A stretch of 64,000 nucleotides of DNA from Sitta carolinensis (Eukaryota > Chordata > Aves > Passeriformes > Sittidae), in the NCBI GenBank assembly GCA_032173965.1, contig CM063284.1:63734863-63798862 (forward strand), read 5' to 3'. A program made the position numbers and the translations under genes. Shown here in pieces: positions 41,826-54,395 of the stretch (its first letter is position 1; each line of letters opens with the position of its first letter). Below the pieces are notes generated by a model. It was not told the origin of the DNA. It was given only the letters and a program-made list of their open reading frames with translations, and ran no database searches.

Positions 41826-42195
41826 CGGATTGGGTGACTTCCTCTGTCGCCAGCAGGCTGGAAAAAAAGGAGCGGGGAGACCCTACACGGCGTAAACGCT
41901 GTCTTTTTCCCGTCGGGACAAGGGAACGGCAGCGGCGGGCACAGGGCGGGGGTGCAGCGCCCTCTGCAGGCTGCGCCGGCACCGCCACCGACCCGGGCAC
42001 GGCATCCGCCGCGCCGAGCGGCGGGGCTCAGCGATTCCGGGGACACACCGCTTCCCTCCGTGCTGCTAACATTCCGAACTGATCGAAAAAAAACCCCAAC
42101 AAACACCTGAGAAACAAAACCACACCGAAACAGAATATGGAACATGCGGCATCCCCATCGTCCAGCGGGAATCCCTCGGAAATGGCCTCGAGTTG
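41826..42195. promoter_or_regulatory. Orphan CpG island
   Basis: GC-rich block with roughly 35 CpG counted by eye, sharply different from its surroundings and about 11.5 kb upstream of GMPR. It contains an inverted CCAAT (ATTGG at 41829-41833), a GC box (GGGCGGGG at 41945-41952) and a CTCF-like motif. No exon begins in it that I can recognise. It may be the promoter of an unannotated transcript, an enhancer or a boundary element. Its right end merges with a CR1 fragment. Confidence 0.6.
41957..41970 (-). promoter_or_regulatory. Candidate CTCF site
   Basis: On the minus strand CCTGCAGAGGGCGC matches the CTCF core CCASYAGRKGGCRS at 13 of 14 positions (T for A at the third). By my rough estimate about one such match is expected by chance in a window this size, so its location inside an isolated CpG island is the main support. 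Confidence 0.35.
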
Positions 42196-42420
42196 CGCCA
42201 GAGGAGGTTTAGGTAGGATATAACCTAAAAAAAACTTCTTCGCGGAAAGGGTTGTCAAGGAACAGGTTGCCCAGGGAAATGATTGAGTCACCATCCCTGG
42301 AAATATTTAAAAGACGTGTAGATGTGGCACTTGGGGACAAAGTTCAGTGCCTGGTTTAATGGTTGGTCTGAATGATCTTAAAGATCTTTTTCAACCTAAA
42401 TGATTCCATGATTCTGTGAA
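42180..42420 (+). mobile_element. CR1 LINE 3' fragment
   Basis: Contains the GAGTTGCGCCAGAGGAGGTT and CAGGTTGCCCAGGGAAAT segments and ends in ATGATTCTGTGAA at 42408-42420. It adjoins the orphan CpG island. CpG-rich at its start, so it may be a younger or less methylated copy than the others. Confidence 0.9.
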
Positions 42421-45400
42421 ATACATTCAAGCGCTGGCCACAAGGCGAGGCCAGACACAGAGGCCAGCTCTCAGCTTGCCTAGCCTGTGGTGCAAAGGTG
42501 GCTGTCTGGTTCGGTGTTCCCTGAGCCACATGAGTCTTCTGCCCATGAGTTAGGGGTCTGTGGGCCGGTGCACCCCTACCCTCCAAACCCTCCCAGCCCA
42601 TGCTAAACAAAGTTCCAGATCTACATTCAGACAGGCTGGAGGGCTCACAGTGATTACCAGCGTGGCCAGCATGGTGCACAGACAGAGAGCAGATCCTGTC
42701 CCTGCCAGACAGGTTGGGTTTAACCACTTAAGTCTAGCTGCAGAAATTAGTGGGAATTGAAGAGACGTTTGCAAGTAAGAGGAGACAAAATTATAGACAA
42801 GCTATAATTGGCAAAACCGAATAAGAACAAGGAGTGAGCTAAGATCTCCTTTACCTGACTAAATGATGTCTGGAAGTGTTTCAACGACACAGCAGGAATT
42901 TTTAAGTACCTGCCATTGTCAAGATTGCTTAATGATAAAAAACAATGCCAAGATTTCTGATCTGACTGCCACTGAAACAAAATTTGACTAATTCAAAGGA
43001 ACTCAATAAATTATAAATATAAGGTCTATATCCTTCAGAAGAGCTACACCAGCTGAGGTTTAGCCTGCATTTCCCAGGAGTCCCATTCTATCCTTTGAAT
43101 GTCAGTTCCTAAAAATTTTCTCAGTCCATAGGCTTGGTGTTTGTGATGCAGAGCTTTTTAATGTAGGTACTCTGTATATGTTCCTATCCTTCTCTAAATG
43201 TAAACCCACATTACATTCCATCATCAGAGGCATAGATGGAAAGCTCCACGGGAAGCACAGACAAGCTAGACAAAGCTTTGAATGTATTTTTCCTCCAGAC
43301 AAGCCCACCACTACACATCCCATTATGGGCCACTGCTGGGCAGAGAAGACAGTGACAAGCCCCCTCCTGGAAGAAGTTGTACCATGGGATGGCTCATCGG
43401 AAGCCAGGGGCAGCTGGCATTTTTCCTGCCCTGTAGTGTGTACTCCTCATGGCAGCAAGGTCACAGTGTTCTTCTCCAGCATAGTAAAGAGAGTCTCTGT
43501 CACCTCTTCAATAAAACTGGGTACATCCCCCACCATCCCTACAGTACCCTTCTTTTCTGCCACCCAACACGACTCCCACATTTATCTGATCAATTGGTTT
43601 GATTTATTTATTTTATTTAAACCACGCATGAGCCACCAAATTTAAACATAGGGATTACTATTTTTCAGTCTAGAACGGCAAGGGAGACAAATATGCTGTG
43701 GCCTCCACAGCGCTGTCTTTCAAGAGGGAATTAACCTCTTACCCTGCTTCTCTCTTCCACCTCACAGCTGTGCGCAGCTCCACTCAGCCAAGATTCAGAA
43801 ACAAAGTTATTTAATAAGAAATTGATCATCAACATTTTATCACCTTCCGTTCTCCAGGCTTCCTGCTACCAGGTAACAAAAAAGACTCAGGGTGGGTGGA
43901 GGTGAGCAGGGATCTTAACATTGCATGAGCAGAAACTGGCTTTCTTAAAGACATTTGATGGCCCAATAATTGATACAGTCTCTTAATACACATGCTCACT
44001 TGATGGCAATTAGATCTGTAGTCTAAGCATTTCTGGACTTTTTGCCAGGAAAAGAATTGGGAAATTAATGAAGGCAAATTAATTTTTTGTCTCTGTGGTT
44101 TCTGATGTAAGAATACAGCTGTTCTTTATCAGCATAATTTATTTTTAATGTCTCCCAAAGCTCAGCTCAGCTATGTGCCTATGTTCTTCATATGCCAAGC
44201 TTCTGTTCTGATTAAATATCAAATGGTTTTTAAATATCAAAATGGTTCTGTATTTCTGAGCTCTGTTATGAGCTGAGGGGAAAGAAAAACAAGGACTCCT
44301 TTGATCATACACACATGAGTTTTATATGATGACACCACCACTGGCTCCTGTGGATGTAGTCCCAATTTACTCTTAGGGAAGTGAGGGAAACTAGACTCTG
44401 TGCCATGATATATACCAGCCTGCTGCACTGCAGCCCAAATGGTGGCTTGGGAAACTAATAAGAAGTAAAGAAAGATGTCTTTTTACTAAATTTGGCACCA
44501 GACGGTGATTAAAGTGGATAATTTTCAAAGATCAGAAATTTGAACATTTATAGATGTTTATTTATTCCTATATTTTCCTTCACATGACAGCATAGCCCCA
44601 CATACCTTAGCAAACTCCACAAGACTTGTTTGCCTGACCTGAAAGGGACACTGCAGGTCATCAATTTTCTTGACAAGTTCTTGCTCTGGTGAGCAATACA
44701 TTACCTACCACCCGATAGCAGGGTGTCAGCAGGAAAAGTAGCCTGCAGCTGAATGCAAGAGGGTTTGGCAACACGAGAGCAAACTGATTGAGCAAAAACA
44801 ATGAGGAATGAAAAGGAGGGAGTGTGAGGAAGTGCCCCTCCATGTTCTGCTTTCACCATCAGAGCTCTCTAGGGCCAATTGTGCAGCCTTGGATGGGTGT
44901 CCGGGCAGCACCAGAGAAGGAGCAGGGAGTGGCAATGTGGGCACAGCTGGGAGCGGCCGCCTGCTCAGCTGCATTTACCCAGGGACCGCTGCAGCTCTAA
45001 AACACTGGGGTCAACTGAGGAGAGGGCAGGGAAGGCAAGAGGCTGCTGGCCCTGTCGCTTAATGAGGCTAATTATTCCCTTTCCCACAGAGCTGGGCAGA
45101 AGGGCTCAGAAAAGCAATTGTGTTCTGCTTGTCTCTGAGAATGAGGTGCTGCTTAGGTAGCTCAGAGAGGCTGATTAGTGCTTTCCTCACAGTGATCTGC
45201 CTAAAGAAGATAGAGCCTCTGCCATCTAAATACAGTGGAAAAGGAAGGAGGGAGGGAGGGAGGGGACACAGGACTCAGAAGTCAAAAAAAACTATCCCTG
45301 TGCCGGTCCTATTTACTCATGATACAGGATCAGCACAGGCTTAACAATGTACTGCAGGTGAATGAACATGACAAATGGCAAATGGGACCTGAATGAGATC

Positions 45401-48400
45401 TGGGGGATCTAGAGTGAAGCAAGGAAACTCTAGGGGAATTGTAAGAGAGGCTACAGAGGACGATAAGAAGAGGCTTTTGATAGTAGGAGAGTCAATTTTG
45501 TTCCTGGAGACTAGCCATCCTTTTGTAAGGATGGAGCTAACAGAACAGTGATTATGACTGTGCCTGAAGCAAACGTTCATGGTATTACTGAGATGTTTGA
45601 CAATTTAGTCAGGGGAGCTCAAGATGAAAGGAAAACTTATTACTACTGTGTGTGCTGCAGAAATAAAGGGAATGAACAGTATCTAATATTTGTATCACAC
45701 CTTTCATCCTGAAGGTTTCCAAGGCACTCCAGAAACCACTTATGGAAGTGGCTTCTGCCTCTGCTGAATGTGGATGATGGGGTGAAACATGCCAAGTCTT
45801 TTGACGTCTGAAAGCAGCACGGCTATACAGCATCTCAGGGAAAAAGAGAGAGGTAGGTGCAAATCAAAATGCAAAATAATAATTTTATAGGCAAAGATGT
45901 GGAAGAACAGACCAAAAACATGCAGTATTTTCAGACGTTTTCATTATACAAATGAAAAAAAGAATGTAATCGGGATCCATGCATTGCTGCCTCTGGGTGT
46001 TGCATATCCAGCAACAACTAATGCTTTAGTCCACAGATTTCCCAGCAGAGGCGCTACATACGAGACTAAAATCCAAGTAGATAAGTGATCTTGAGTTTAG
46101 CCCCTTGTTCTCCTACCAGATCAAAATCATTTAAATTCCTTCAAATTTTACTGACAGAATGCATACATCTATTTACCTCTACTAAGGATGTTATTTCAAT
46201 TGGGTATAATTTTTAACACATGTATTTGCAGGAAGGTGAAAACAACTAAAACAGGTCTGCCTACTTCCTGAAAAGGAGGAGGGCAGTTCATGAGATTTGA
46301 TCCATAAGTTTCACTTCATATTTTTCCTATTTGATTACTTAAAGAACATGGGCACCAAAAACACATGTTAGATTTAAGCTAACAGCAGCTACAGATGTGC
46401 AGCTACTGTGGCCTCACATGCTAATAATATTCACTTTTTAAACAGCCTTGCAAAACTAGAGCATATTTTACAAGCTCAGGCATTAAATTTTCCCTTCCCA
46501 TTTTATCATAATGATATACGAGAATATTTAACAGGGTTTTATTTGCTGTGGGAAAGGGAAGCAGCATTTTCTAGGTCATTTTAAGAATATCTTTAACTCT
46601 AGCCTGTGAGGAATCATGGGTAAAAAAGGCATAGTGGTGACAACCGAGTTGATGTTAATCATAATCCATATGTAGGTGTCTTAATGAAAAAAGTGTGTGA
46701 CAGCTGATAAATGCAACAGCTTTTATCTACATCCATTAAATGCCTAAACTACAATAAAGGACCAAGCCAGTCTTGTTTTCTACATCCCCATGATAAGACC
46801 CAAATTAACACAAGGTTTACAGAGGCAAAGCACCCTGGCCCAAGTGCACAAGGTATTAGAGTTGTGTGAAAAGTCATTTTACACACAAAAGGCATAAACC
46901 CCTCATACTAGTTAAGATGAAAAAATAAAAATTTTAGGTTTATGTATTAATTGCAATGATTAAAGAAAGTTCTTGAAACAGTTAAAATATTTTGCAACAT
47001 GAGCATGTTTTTTTTTCTGCCTGTAGATGGTGCAGTAGGGCAGCAAAGTTGTTTAGTTTTTCCAAAGATTAAATTGGATTTGAAAGCTATTCATTACCAG
47101 ATGTTCACAGTTCAGAAGCATTTCTCCAGCTTAAAATTTGTAGCAACATTTCCACCCTACATAAAAATGGAAAGGAAAGCCCTGAAAATGAAGAAAATCC
47201 TGTTTGGCTATATAATGGGTGGGGACTTTTTAAATTAATGTTGTGCTTTTAATTTATTTCATAAAGCAATGGCAGTGTGATTTTTCAAATAGACTTTGGG
47301 CACCAAGCCAAAAAAACCCACAACTGCCAGGATTAGAACAGACAATATCGTAACCCCTCTCCATAAGCAGGAAATGGACTTTCAGAACCTTAGTCTGACT
47401 TACATTCAAGAGACTGAGCAAATCAATGGTGTTAAGTGCAAGAGAAGTAGATATTAGTTTCTTTTTTGTGTTGAGCACCTTGGTCCTGAGTAACACAAAC
47501 TCGGGGATAAGCCTACAAAAGCACTAATTCCACATGCAACAGATTGATATGAAGAAAGCAGCACATTGATCTAGATACTACATTAAAAATAAAGCATCAA
47601 ACAGCAATATTAGTAATTTGCACTGCCTCAGCAGTGCTGTGACTGCTCTGTTGCATACTGTAAAATCAGCTGCTGGTGAGAGAAACATTTATGCAAAATT
47701 TCTTCTTGAATTCAGTATTTTCCACTATTTATATGAGCAGGTTGAATTGACAATAGAATCTTGGGAGTTTCTGGGCTAGAATTAATTGATGGGGTTCAGG
47801 TGCAAGCTTGTTTCCAAGCTGGAGTGTAAACACTGACAGAAGGAGAGGGTATGGCCAGCCCCAGCTGAGTCTGGCTTGTAACATGATGAAATTCTTATGT
47901 GCTGTATGATAGTAGGTAATTTGCTAGCAAAAAAATCATCGACTGGTATACTGGCAACACCAGAAGTTTATTTTTGCTGAATTCTTCTCTACCCAAAGCA
48001 TTCTTGCTTTTGTTTCCTTCTTTGTAAATATTATGAGGCAGTTTTTCTACCTCACTGGGGTTGCTATTTGGTCTGGTATATCTTGGAAAAGCCTGGTAAA
48101 TCAGCCTATGTCCAGCCAAGACAAAAGACCTTCACCTCCTCAATCTGAGATGTTGAAGCCAAGTAGCCAGGCTGTCTGACAACTTTAAAGGAAAACAGAT
48201 GCGAAAACATGGGCTCAGCCTCCTTCTTGCACCAGTGCTATCAATGCAAAATCAACCTTTGTCTCTGATGAGTTTAGCCTCCAGCCTATTTCTCCTGGTA
48301 GTGCTATTAAGTAGGGATAAGTCCACTGAAGTCAGTGGCTCTAACTGCTATAAAGCCAGTATGAAATCACAGAGTTACCGATGTGTAACTTGAATAGGAC

Positions 48401-48560
48401 TTTGCTTCATCCTTAAATTTTTCTCTCCATGCCTTTCTCTTATGTAAATGAGATTTACTAATTTGACTATCAAACGATCACCAAAAAAAACTATGCAATT
48501 ATCAGATTTTTTAAAGGCCCTTGAGATCTTGCAGAGAAAGATACTCTGCAAGAAGCAAAG
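42421..48560. other. Intergenic, no gene seen
   Basis: Contains a purine tract of GGGA units at 45247-45265 and otherwise AT-rich unique sequence. No exon recognised. Confidence 0.6.
45247..45265 (+). repeat. (GGGA)n purine tract
   Basis: Short run of GGGA units; could form triplex or G-quadruplex structures. Confidence 0.8.
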
Positions 48561-48637
48561 CATAGAACCACTGAATCACAGAGTAACTGAGGTTGGTAGG
48601 GACCTTTCAAGATCATGTAGTCCACCCTCACAGGAAA
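48561..48637 (-). mobile_element. Short CR1 3' end
   Basis: CATAGAACCACTGAATCACA followed by GAGGTTGGTAGGGACCTTTC and AGATCATGTAGTCCACCCT, the reverse complement of an avian CR1 terminus. Only about 75 bp remain. Confidence 0.8.
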
Positions 48638-50380
48638 AAAAAAAGTGGTTTCTAATGTTCAGATAGAATTTCTTGTATTTCAGGTGGTGACTATTTCTCT
48701 TGTTCTACCAGTGGGCACTGATAAGGAGAGGATGGGTCCTTATGTAAAGGTATGTAGTAGCAACAGAATACCTGTTACATCCTGTGAGATGACTTAGTAT
48801 TTCCACAGAGAGAATATCACTGCCTTTTACAGTATGTAGAACTGTAATTATGTAATGAACAGAAGTATCAGTTCACAATGAATAGTATGCAACAGGTTTT
48901 GACCATTTAAAAAAAAATCTACAAACTACTTCCATGCCAGTAAAGTCCAAAAGTAAACCAAACTGGATCTGAGCATGGACCCAGCTACAAGTTCTACAAT
49001 CCAAAAGTCCACACTCCTTAATTAGAATCACACTCCCTTAAATAACGTGGACAGCTACTACTCCTCCAGGTAGTCTGAGGACAGTTCAGGGAAGAGCATC
49101 AAACTGCTTCCAATATGCAGTTTGAGTGAGACCCCTTGAAGCTGACATATGGCATCTAAATGGCTACGTGTGAGCCACGCTCTGTCTCTTGCCTTTCAGG
49201 GAGAGATTGGCATGGTCCACTTTACTTATCAGCACAGACAGACTCTAAGCATATTTCACAAGCCAAGGAAGGTCAGAGTTGCATTAATTACAGATTGCTG
49301 TGATTACTTACAATTAGCATTTGAAACCTGCTGAAATCAAAAAGGGAGAGGATACTGTCACTCCTAAGTAAACTGCACCTTGAATGAGAAGTTGTCCTAC
49401 TGTCTTCAGTGTGGGCCTAGGATTTAGCTGACGAATAGCAACGAAGATAATTTTTCCCCTAAGACCTTTAAATTTAAATGAAAATACTTACGGCATACAA
49501 GTTTCTTTGTAACAAGTGATCTTCATGCATGTAGTTGAAGTCTGCTTGGCACACTTATGAAAGACAGGGGTGTCAGTCCCACTCCTCCCATTTCTGGTGG
49601 CTATCAAGGTCAGCAAAAGCCTTAATGTAGATGCTGTAATAATACTGATAGTTCAGAGAAACAGCCTTATCTCCACTACAAAGGAAATCTGCTTCCATTT
49701 GCAGGTTTGCCGAGTTATGTTTCTTGATCCATCCACTGGGAAATGCTATTCAGAATAGACAAGGCCAGAACTCAAACAGAATAATAAAAGGGATTTACAT
49801 AAGGAAAATAAGGCTCTTTCCTCAAATGTACTGCTTCTCCTTTAGAGTGAAAGATTTTCATCACACATCCTGCAGCATGTTCTTTCCAGATACGGGATTT
49901 TGCTGGGAAATTGTGACACACAGTTTGTGGGAGCACTTGCCAGCTGTGCAATGCTTTCACTAGTGCTCACCACACTCCTTAAAAAGGCACACTAATTATG
50001 TCATAGGCTGTCTGTAATGGAGCCATTCGAGGCTATAGTACTTTCCTAAGAAACACAGCAAGGAAGTCAGCTTCAGTTGTGTTAGCTGTATATCTGCTGT
50101 GACCAGAATTTTTCTTGATAGATAATTATTTCTCTTGATAAATAATGACAACATCATTAAGCATTCACCCTAGAGGTGTTTCAGGTGTTCCTAAGTGCTC
50201 ATACTTTCAGGTTGTCACTGCATGCTTCTTTCAGTACCAAGGAGTTACTGAGGAAGTGTTCTTATTTAAATAAGAAAAATTCTAGGCATTGATAAAAAGA
50301 AGTGTTTTTAATGTGATATACAACTAACCTGGTGCACCACAAATAGCTGGCCTCCAGCTGTACTTAATGTCACCAATCAC
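48638..50380. other. Intergenic, no gene seen
   Basis: AT-rich unique sequence. A 20-bp imperfect tandem duplication (CTTGATARATAAT core) lies at 50109-50148. Confidence 0.6.
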
Positions 50381-50399
50381 AAGCCTTTGAGCCCAAAGT

Positions 50400-50940
50400 T
50401 CAGTCAGTTTTCAATCCACTGAAATATCCTTTCGGCTAGTCCACATCTCATCAGTTTGCCTACAAAAATGTAACTTGGAATCTGTCGAAAGCCTAAATCA
50501 AAATAAACAAGATCCATTGCTTTTTCCTCATCCACTAAACAAGTAATTTCATCTTAGAAAGCGAGCTAAGCATGATTTTATTATCATAAATTCATGCCAA
50601 CTACCTTCAGTCTTTCTTGTCCTTCATTCATTTGAAAATGATTTCCAGGATTATTTGCTCCGCCACCTTCTCAGGCATTGAAGTGAAGCTGACTAGCACA
50701 GATCCTCCTTCCTTCTTGCTCTGCTGAAAGACAGGACTGATACTTGCTTTTTCTAGTCCTCAGGACTTTCCCCTCCCCATCTGATCCTGCTCTTATGAGG
50801 GTGTCTTCACTACTCCCGATTTTCTGATGCTTGCCATGGGCCTGGGAATCCTGAGAAAAATCTTACTAGGGAAGACCAAGGTGAAGATGCCAGTGAGTAC
50901 CTCAGTCTCTTCCATGTCCTTTGTTACCAGGTCAGATTTG
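50400..50940 (-). mobile_element. Old CR1 reverse-transcriptase relic
   Basis: Read on the minus strand, this matches the middle of the CR1 RT region. In order on the + strand one sees TCATCAGTTTGCCTACAAAA, a TCGAAAGCC segment (the DFSKAFD region on the other strand, now broken), TCATGCCAACTAC, and the CTTCTTGCTCTGCTGAAAGA segment. Several frameshifts and stops; inactive. It lacks the 3' terminus, unlike all other CR1 pieces here. Confidence 0.75.
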
Positions 50941-52726
50941 TGAACTAATTTATACTATTACATACAACAGTATTTACAATTACAATAGCAGGATGAAAAC
51001 CGCAAGGTCAACCATCTTAGCTAATAATAGGCTTTAGATGCAGTAGTAACTATTTGCATTATAATGATCACTTTTTCCCCTTCTCAAAGACAAAGTTTAG
51101 AAAACTTTTAGAAGACCTACAAATTTACATTTGCATTGGTCTTTTCAGCTACAGTGGCTGAGCAGTTCTTTTCTGAGTGCATTGTTCCATCTGCTTTTAA
51201 GTATAAATAAAAACCAATGAAGTAGAGAAAAAAATAACTCTGAAGGAAAGAAACAAATCATTTACATATGCTAAAATTGAAATCAGTGATGGCTCATTTG
51301 CACTTGAAGACTAAACTGCATACAGCCTGGATGAACAGCTCTTTCCTCCTAGCAGAAAGAGGTAATATGGGATCACTTATAGCAGGTATAAGGCAGGTAT
51401 ATAAAGAAGAATAACAAACATACATAAGTGGTGATCTTCATTTCTGGCTACGATATTCATGTGATTATTGATCATGTTCCCTCAGGTGTTCATACTTCAG
51501 AAAGGACAACAAAAAAACCCAGAGGTGGTTTAGCAAGAAAACATAATTTTGATTACAGAAAATATATCTTGAAGTAAGAAACTGGAGAATTTCAAACTTT
51601 GTAAACTTTAAAGTTTATAAGCTGATTTGAGACACTGGACTTATCTGTTGGAATGTGTACATGGGGAATTAATGGATATTAGTAGATACTGTGATCTGTA
51701 GGAAAATAGCATTGTGAGCTCTGTGAATGGAGACTAAAATACTGGAAATTGTAAACAGCATCAGGCATGCATTTTCTGTGGCTTACACATATCACTGCAA
51801 GCCCAAATCTCCTACTCTTCATAACAGCATTGACCTTTTGAATTCACAGTGCAATGCAGTGGCTTCTTTCTTCTCAGCATCACATGCCTACCATGAGGCC
51901 AAATGAAAGATATGGTGCCAGGCACAGACAGAATGCATTTGTTTTTTTCCATTCTCAGTCCTCTGTTACAGACATGCCACTTCCACAGGACCCATTCTCA
52001 CCAATACTCCTAGTACTTAATAGTAAATAGTGGAACGTATGTCTGTCTGAAAAATACATTTTAGTAGTTCCTTTATATTGTGGAGAAAGCACCAAAGGAA
52101 TGTCTCTGTTATGCATATCAAACGAATTATAGAGTCCTTTTTCCTGAATATCTCTATGGGAAATACCCACAAAGGCAAGGGTCTCCTGGAACATCATCTG
52201 GAGTTCCAAAGTTCCAGATTCAAGGCCTCTCCACCTGGACAATCAAAACTACAAACACTCGAATGCTCTGCCTTTTGTGTAAAGCCCTTGGCTCATGTTT
52301 GGTCCTACTGCACTGTCTGGGACACTCAAGGCAAAGAGATGTAAAAAGAGCTCTGTGGGAGAAAGGGTGTTGACCAGACATATGCAACTTTCAGATAATG
52401 AAGAGAGCACTACCTTCTCCTGCAATGTCTCTGAGAAGTGTCCCAAGCTTCAGTTTCCAGTCACTAACAAGGCTTAGCTCATGTGTCTTCCATAGAACTC
52501 CAAATCTTACAACCCACTGACTGCATAATTAAGTAGACTTTGAGGATCAAAGCTCCTGTGGAAGTCACCTCATGTGGTATCTGGTAGCCCTGTGTTGATC
52601 CCTCTGGCAGCAGATGTAGATGGTCTGAGTGTTTTGTGACTTGTGTGTCTGACCATGGCTACCACCATGGAAAATGGTGGAAATAGTCACAAATCAGGCT
52701 CCTGTATGCTGGGGGTGGGGGGTGAG
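50941..52726. other. Intergenic, no gene seen
   Basis: AT-rich unique sequence upstream of the GMPR CpG island. Nothing recognised. Confidence 0.6.
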
Positions 52727-52875
52727 ACAAAAACAAAACAAAACAAAACAACAAACAAAAAACCCCCCAACAAACAAACAAACAAAAAAAAAACAAAAAA
52801 CCAAAAAACAAAAAAACAACCAAACAAAAAAAAAAACAAAACAAAAAACAACAACACCCAAACATAAACAAAAAC
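52727..52875. repeat. A-rich (A/C) simple repeat
   Basis: About 150 bp of imperfect AAAC, AAAAC and A runs, preceded by G-rich GGGGGTGGGGGG at 52711-52722. It lies just upstream of the GMPR CpG island. Confidence 0.9.
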
Positions 52876-53536
52876 TTCCTGTTGCTTCTCTAAGTGCAGT
52901 AAAGTAGGAAATTCCGGAGGCAGCTGCAGGTGGCTGGTGCCGTGAGCACTCTCCTATGACCAGCCAGCTGCACATTTCTCAACGTCTCTAACGCAAAAAC
53001 CACACTCGGCCTCTCTGCTGTGCTCCGCAGGGCGATGGGGAGCCCAGCTCTGCCACAGTATGCCGGGCGGGGGGGGACCGGCCTTGGGCTCCGGGCAGAG
53101 CACCCCGGGAAGCGGGATTCCCACGACAGCCCAGCTAGAGCAAGTGGTATCTTTTTCATATGGCTGGAGGGACAGCATTTTGGGCCGCGCTGCAGCAGCC
53201 CTGTCAGTGTTGGGGAGCGCCGCGAAGCCCCGCTCGGGGCGGTGGGAGGTAGAGGAAGGCAGGCTAAAATGTCCGTTCAGCAGCGGCCGCCCGGCGCGGC
53301 GGGACTCCCGCACCCGGTACCAGCGGCGGCGGGGCCCGCTCGGTCACATGGAGGCGCCATTTCCTCTGCCCTTGCTTTGCCCTTAAGGCCGCTGCGGTGC
53401 CGCCGGCACCTCGCCCCACACGGGGCGGTTGCGGACGGGCGACGCGTCCCCGTCTGTCCCCCACCGCACACGGCCCGGCGGAGAGGCAGAGGTGACTGCG
53501 GCGGGGGCTGGGGCAGGGGCCGGCCGGCCGCTCCGC

Positions 53537-53593
53537 TATAAACAGCCTTCGCCTAATAAAGCGATGGGGCCCGGTGCCCGCGCCCTATAAATA
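53537..53593 (+). promoter_or_regulatory. GMPR core promoter with two TATA-type elements
   Basis: TATAAA at 53537-53542 and TATAAATA at 53586-53593, with AATAAAG between them. The second predicts a start near 53615 and a 5'UTR of about 130 nt. CTATAAATAC at 53585-53594 also matches a MEF2 site (YTAWWWWTAR) except at the last base, which would fit the muscle expression known for mammalian GMPR. Use of either element is inferred. Confidence 0.6.
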
Positions 53594-53746
53594 CGCTCGG
53601 TGCGCGGCCGGCGGGCTTTGGCCGGCGCGGTGCGGCTCGGCTCGGCTCTGCAGGCGGGGCGGTGCAGTCAGCACAGCAGGGCCGCCACTGCCGCCGCCTC
53701 CGCCGCCAGGACAGCCCCGGCCCCCGCACCCCGACACCCCAGCGAG

Positions 53747-53833
53747 ATGCCCCGGGTAGACGCAGACCTCAAACTGGACTTTAAAGATGTCCTGGTCAGA
53801 CCTAAAAGGAGCAGCCTCAAAAGCAGAGCAGAG
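53747..53833 (+). CDS. GMPR: GMPR coding exon 1 (residues 1-29)
   Basis: [20 protein letters not shown] then RSSLKSRAE, differing from human at only two or so positions. Donor GAG/GTGGGG is weaker than usual. Confidence 0.95.
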
Positions 53834-54344
53834 GTGGGGGCATCCAAACCCAGCATGTTTCCCCCCCTCTCCCCTTCTCAACGCTTAACTTCCTTAACCC
53901 GCCTTCCCCCCTGCTTTATTTTTATTCCCCGGTCTAGCGCAGCAATGCCCTCCCCGATCGCGACGGCCTTTGCGTGGCGGGGGGATGCCGCTGCTCCGGG
54001 AGGGAAGGACGGGGCCGGGGTTGCGAAGTCCGCGGCGTGTCCCCCACCGCCGCGGTGGAGCCGGGGGCGGCCGGTGCCGCGCTGGCCTCCCTCGCTCCTC
54101 AAGCTGAAATATAAGGGGGGCAATGGGGGATTGCTTGCTCTAACAGGTGTCTCTGACAGCGGCGCCGAGCGGGGCCTGACCTCAGAGGGGGCGGCGGCGG
54201 CAGCGAACCAGCGCTGCAGGACACGGGTGTCCGGTTACCCGCCCCGCAGCCTGGGCCGGCAGAAGCTGGTGATTCTGCCTGACAGGCAGCATTGCTCTCA
54301 GCCTCGGGGGCTGTGGGCGGTGCTGTACCGAGGAACTGATGTGT

Positions 54345-54395
<51 letters not shown>

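Larger units (their letters stand above)
53020..54280. promoter_or_regulatory. CpG island over GMPR promoter and exon 1
   Basis: CpG-dense, GC-rich sequence that covers the core promoter, exon 1 and the start of intron 1. Long reading frames in all directions here are due to base composition. The frame of exon 1 is open from about 53600 across the exon and into the intron, but has no ATG before 53747. Confidence 0.85.

Noticed and set aside
46040..46055. CCAGCAGAGGCGCTA, CTCF-like
   Set aside because: One G short of the consensus core, so spacing is wrong.
47020..47033. Second CTCF-like motif on the + strand
   Set aside because: 12 of 14 positions match and a core C is missing; several such matches are expected by chance in 64 kb.
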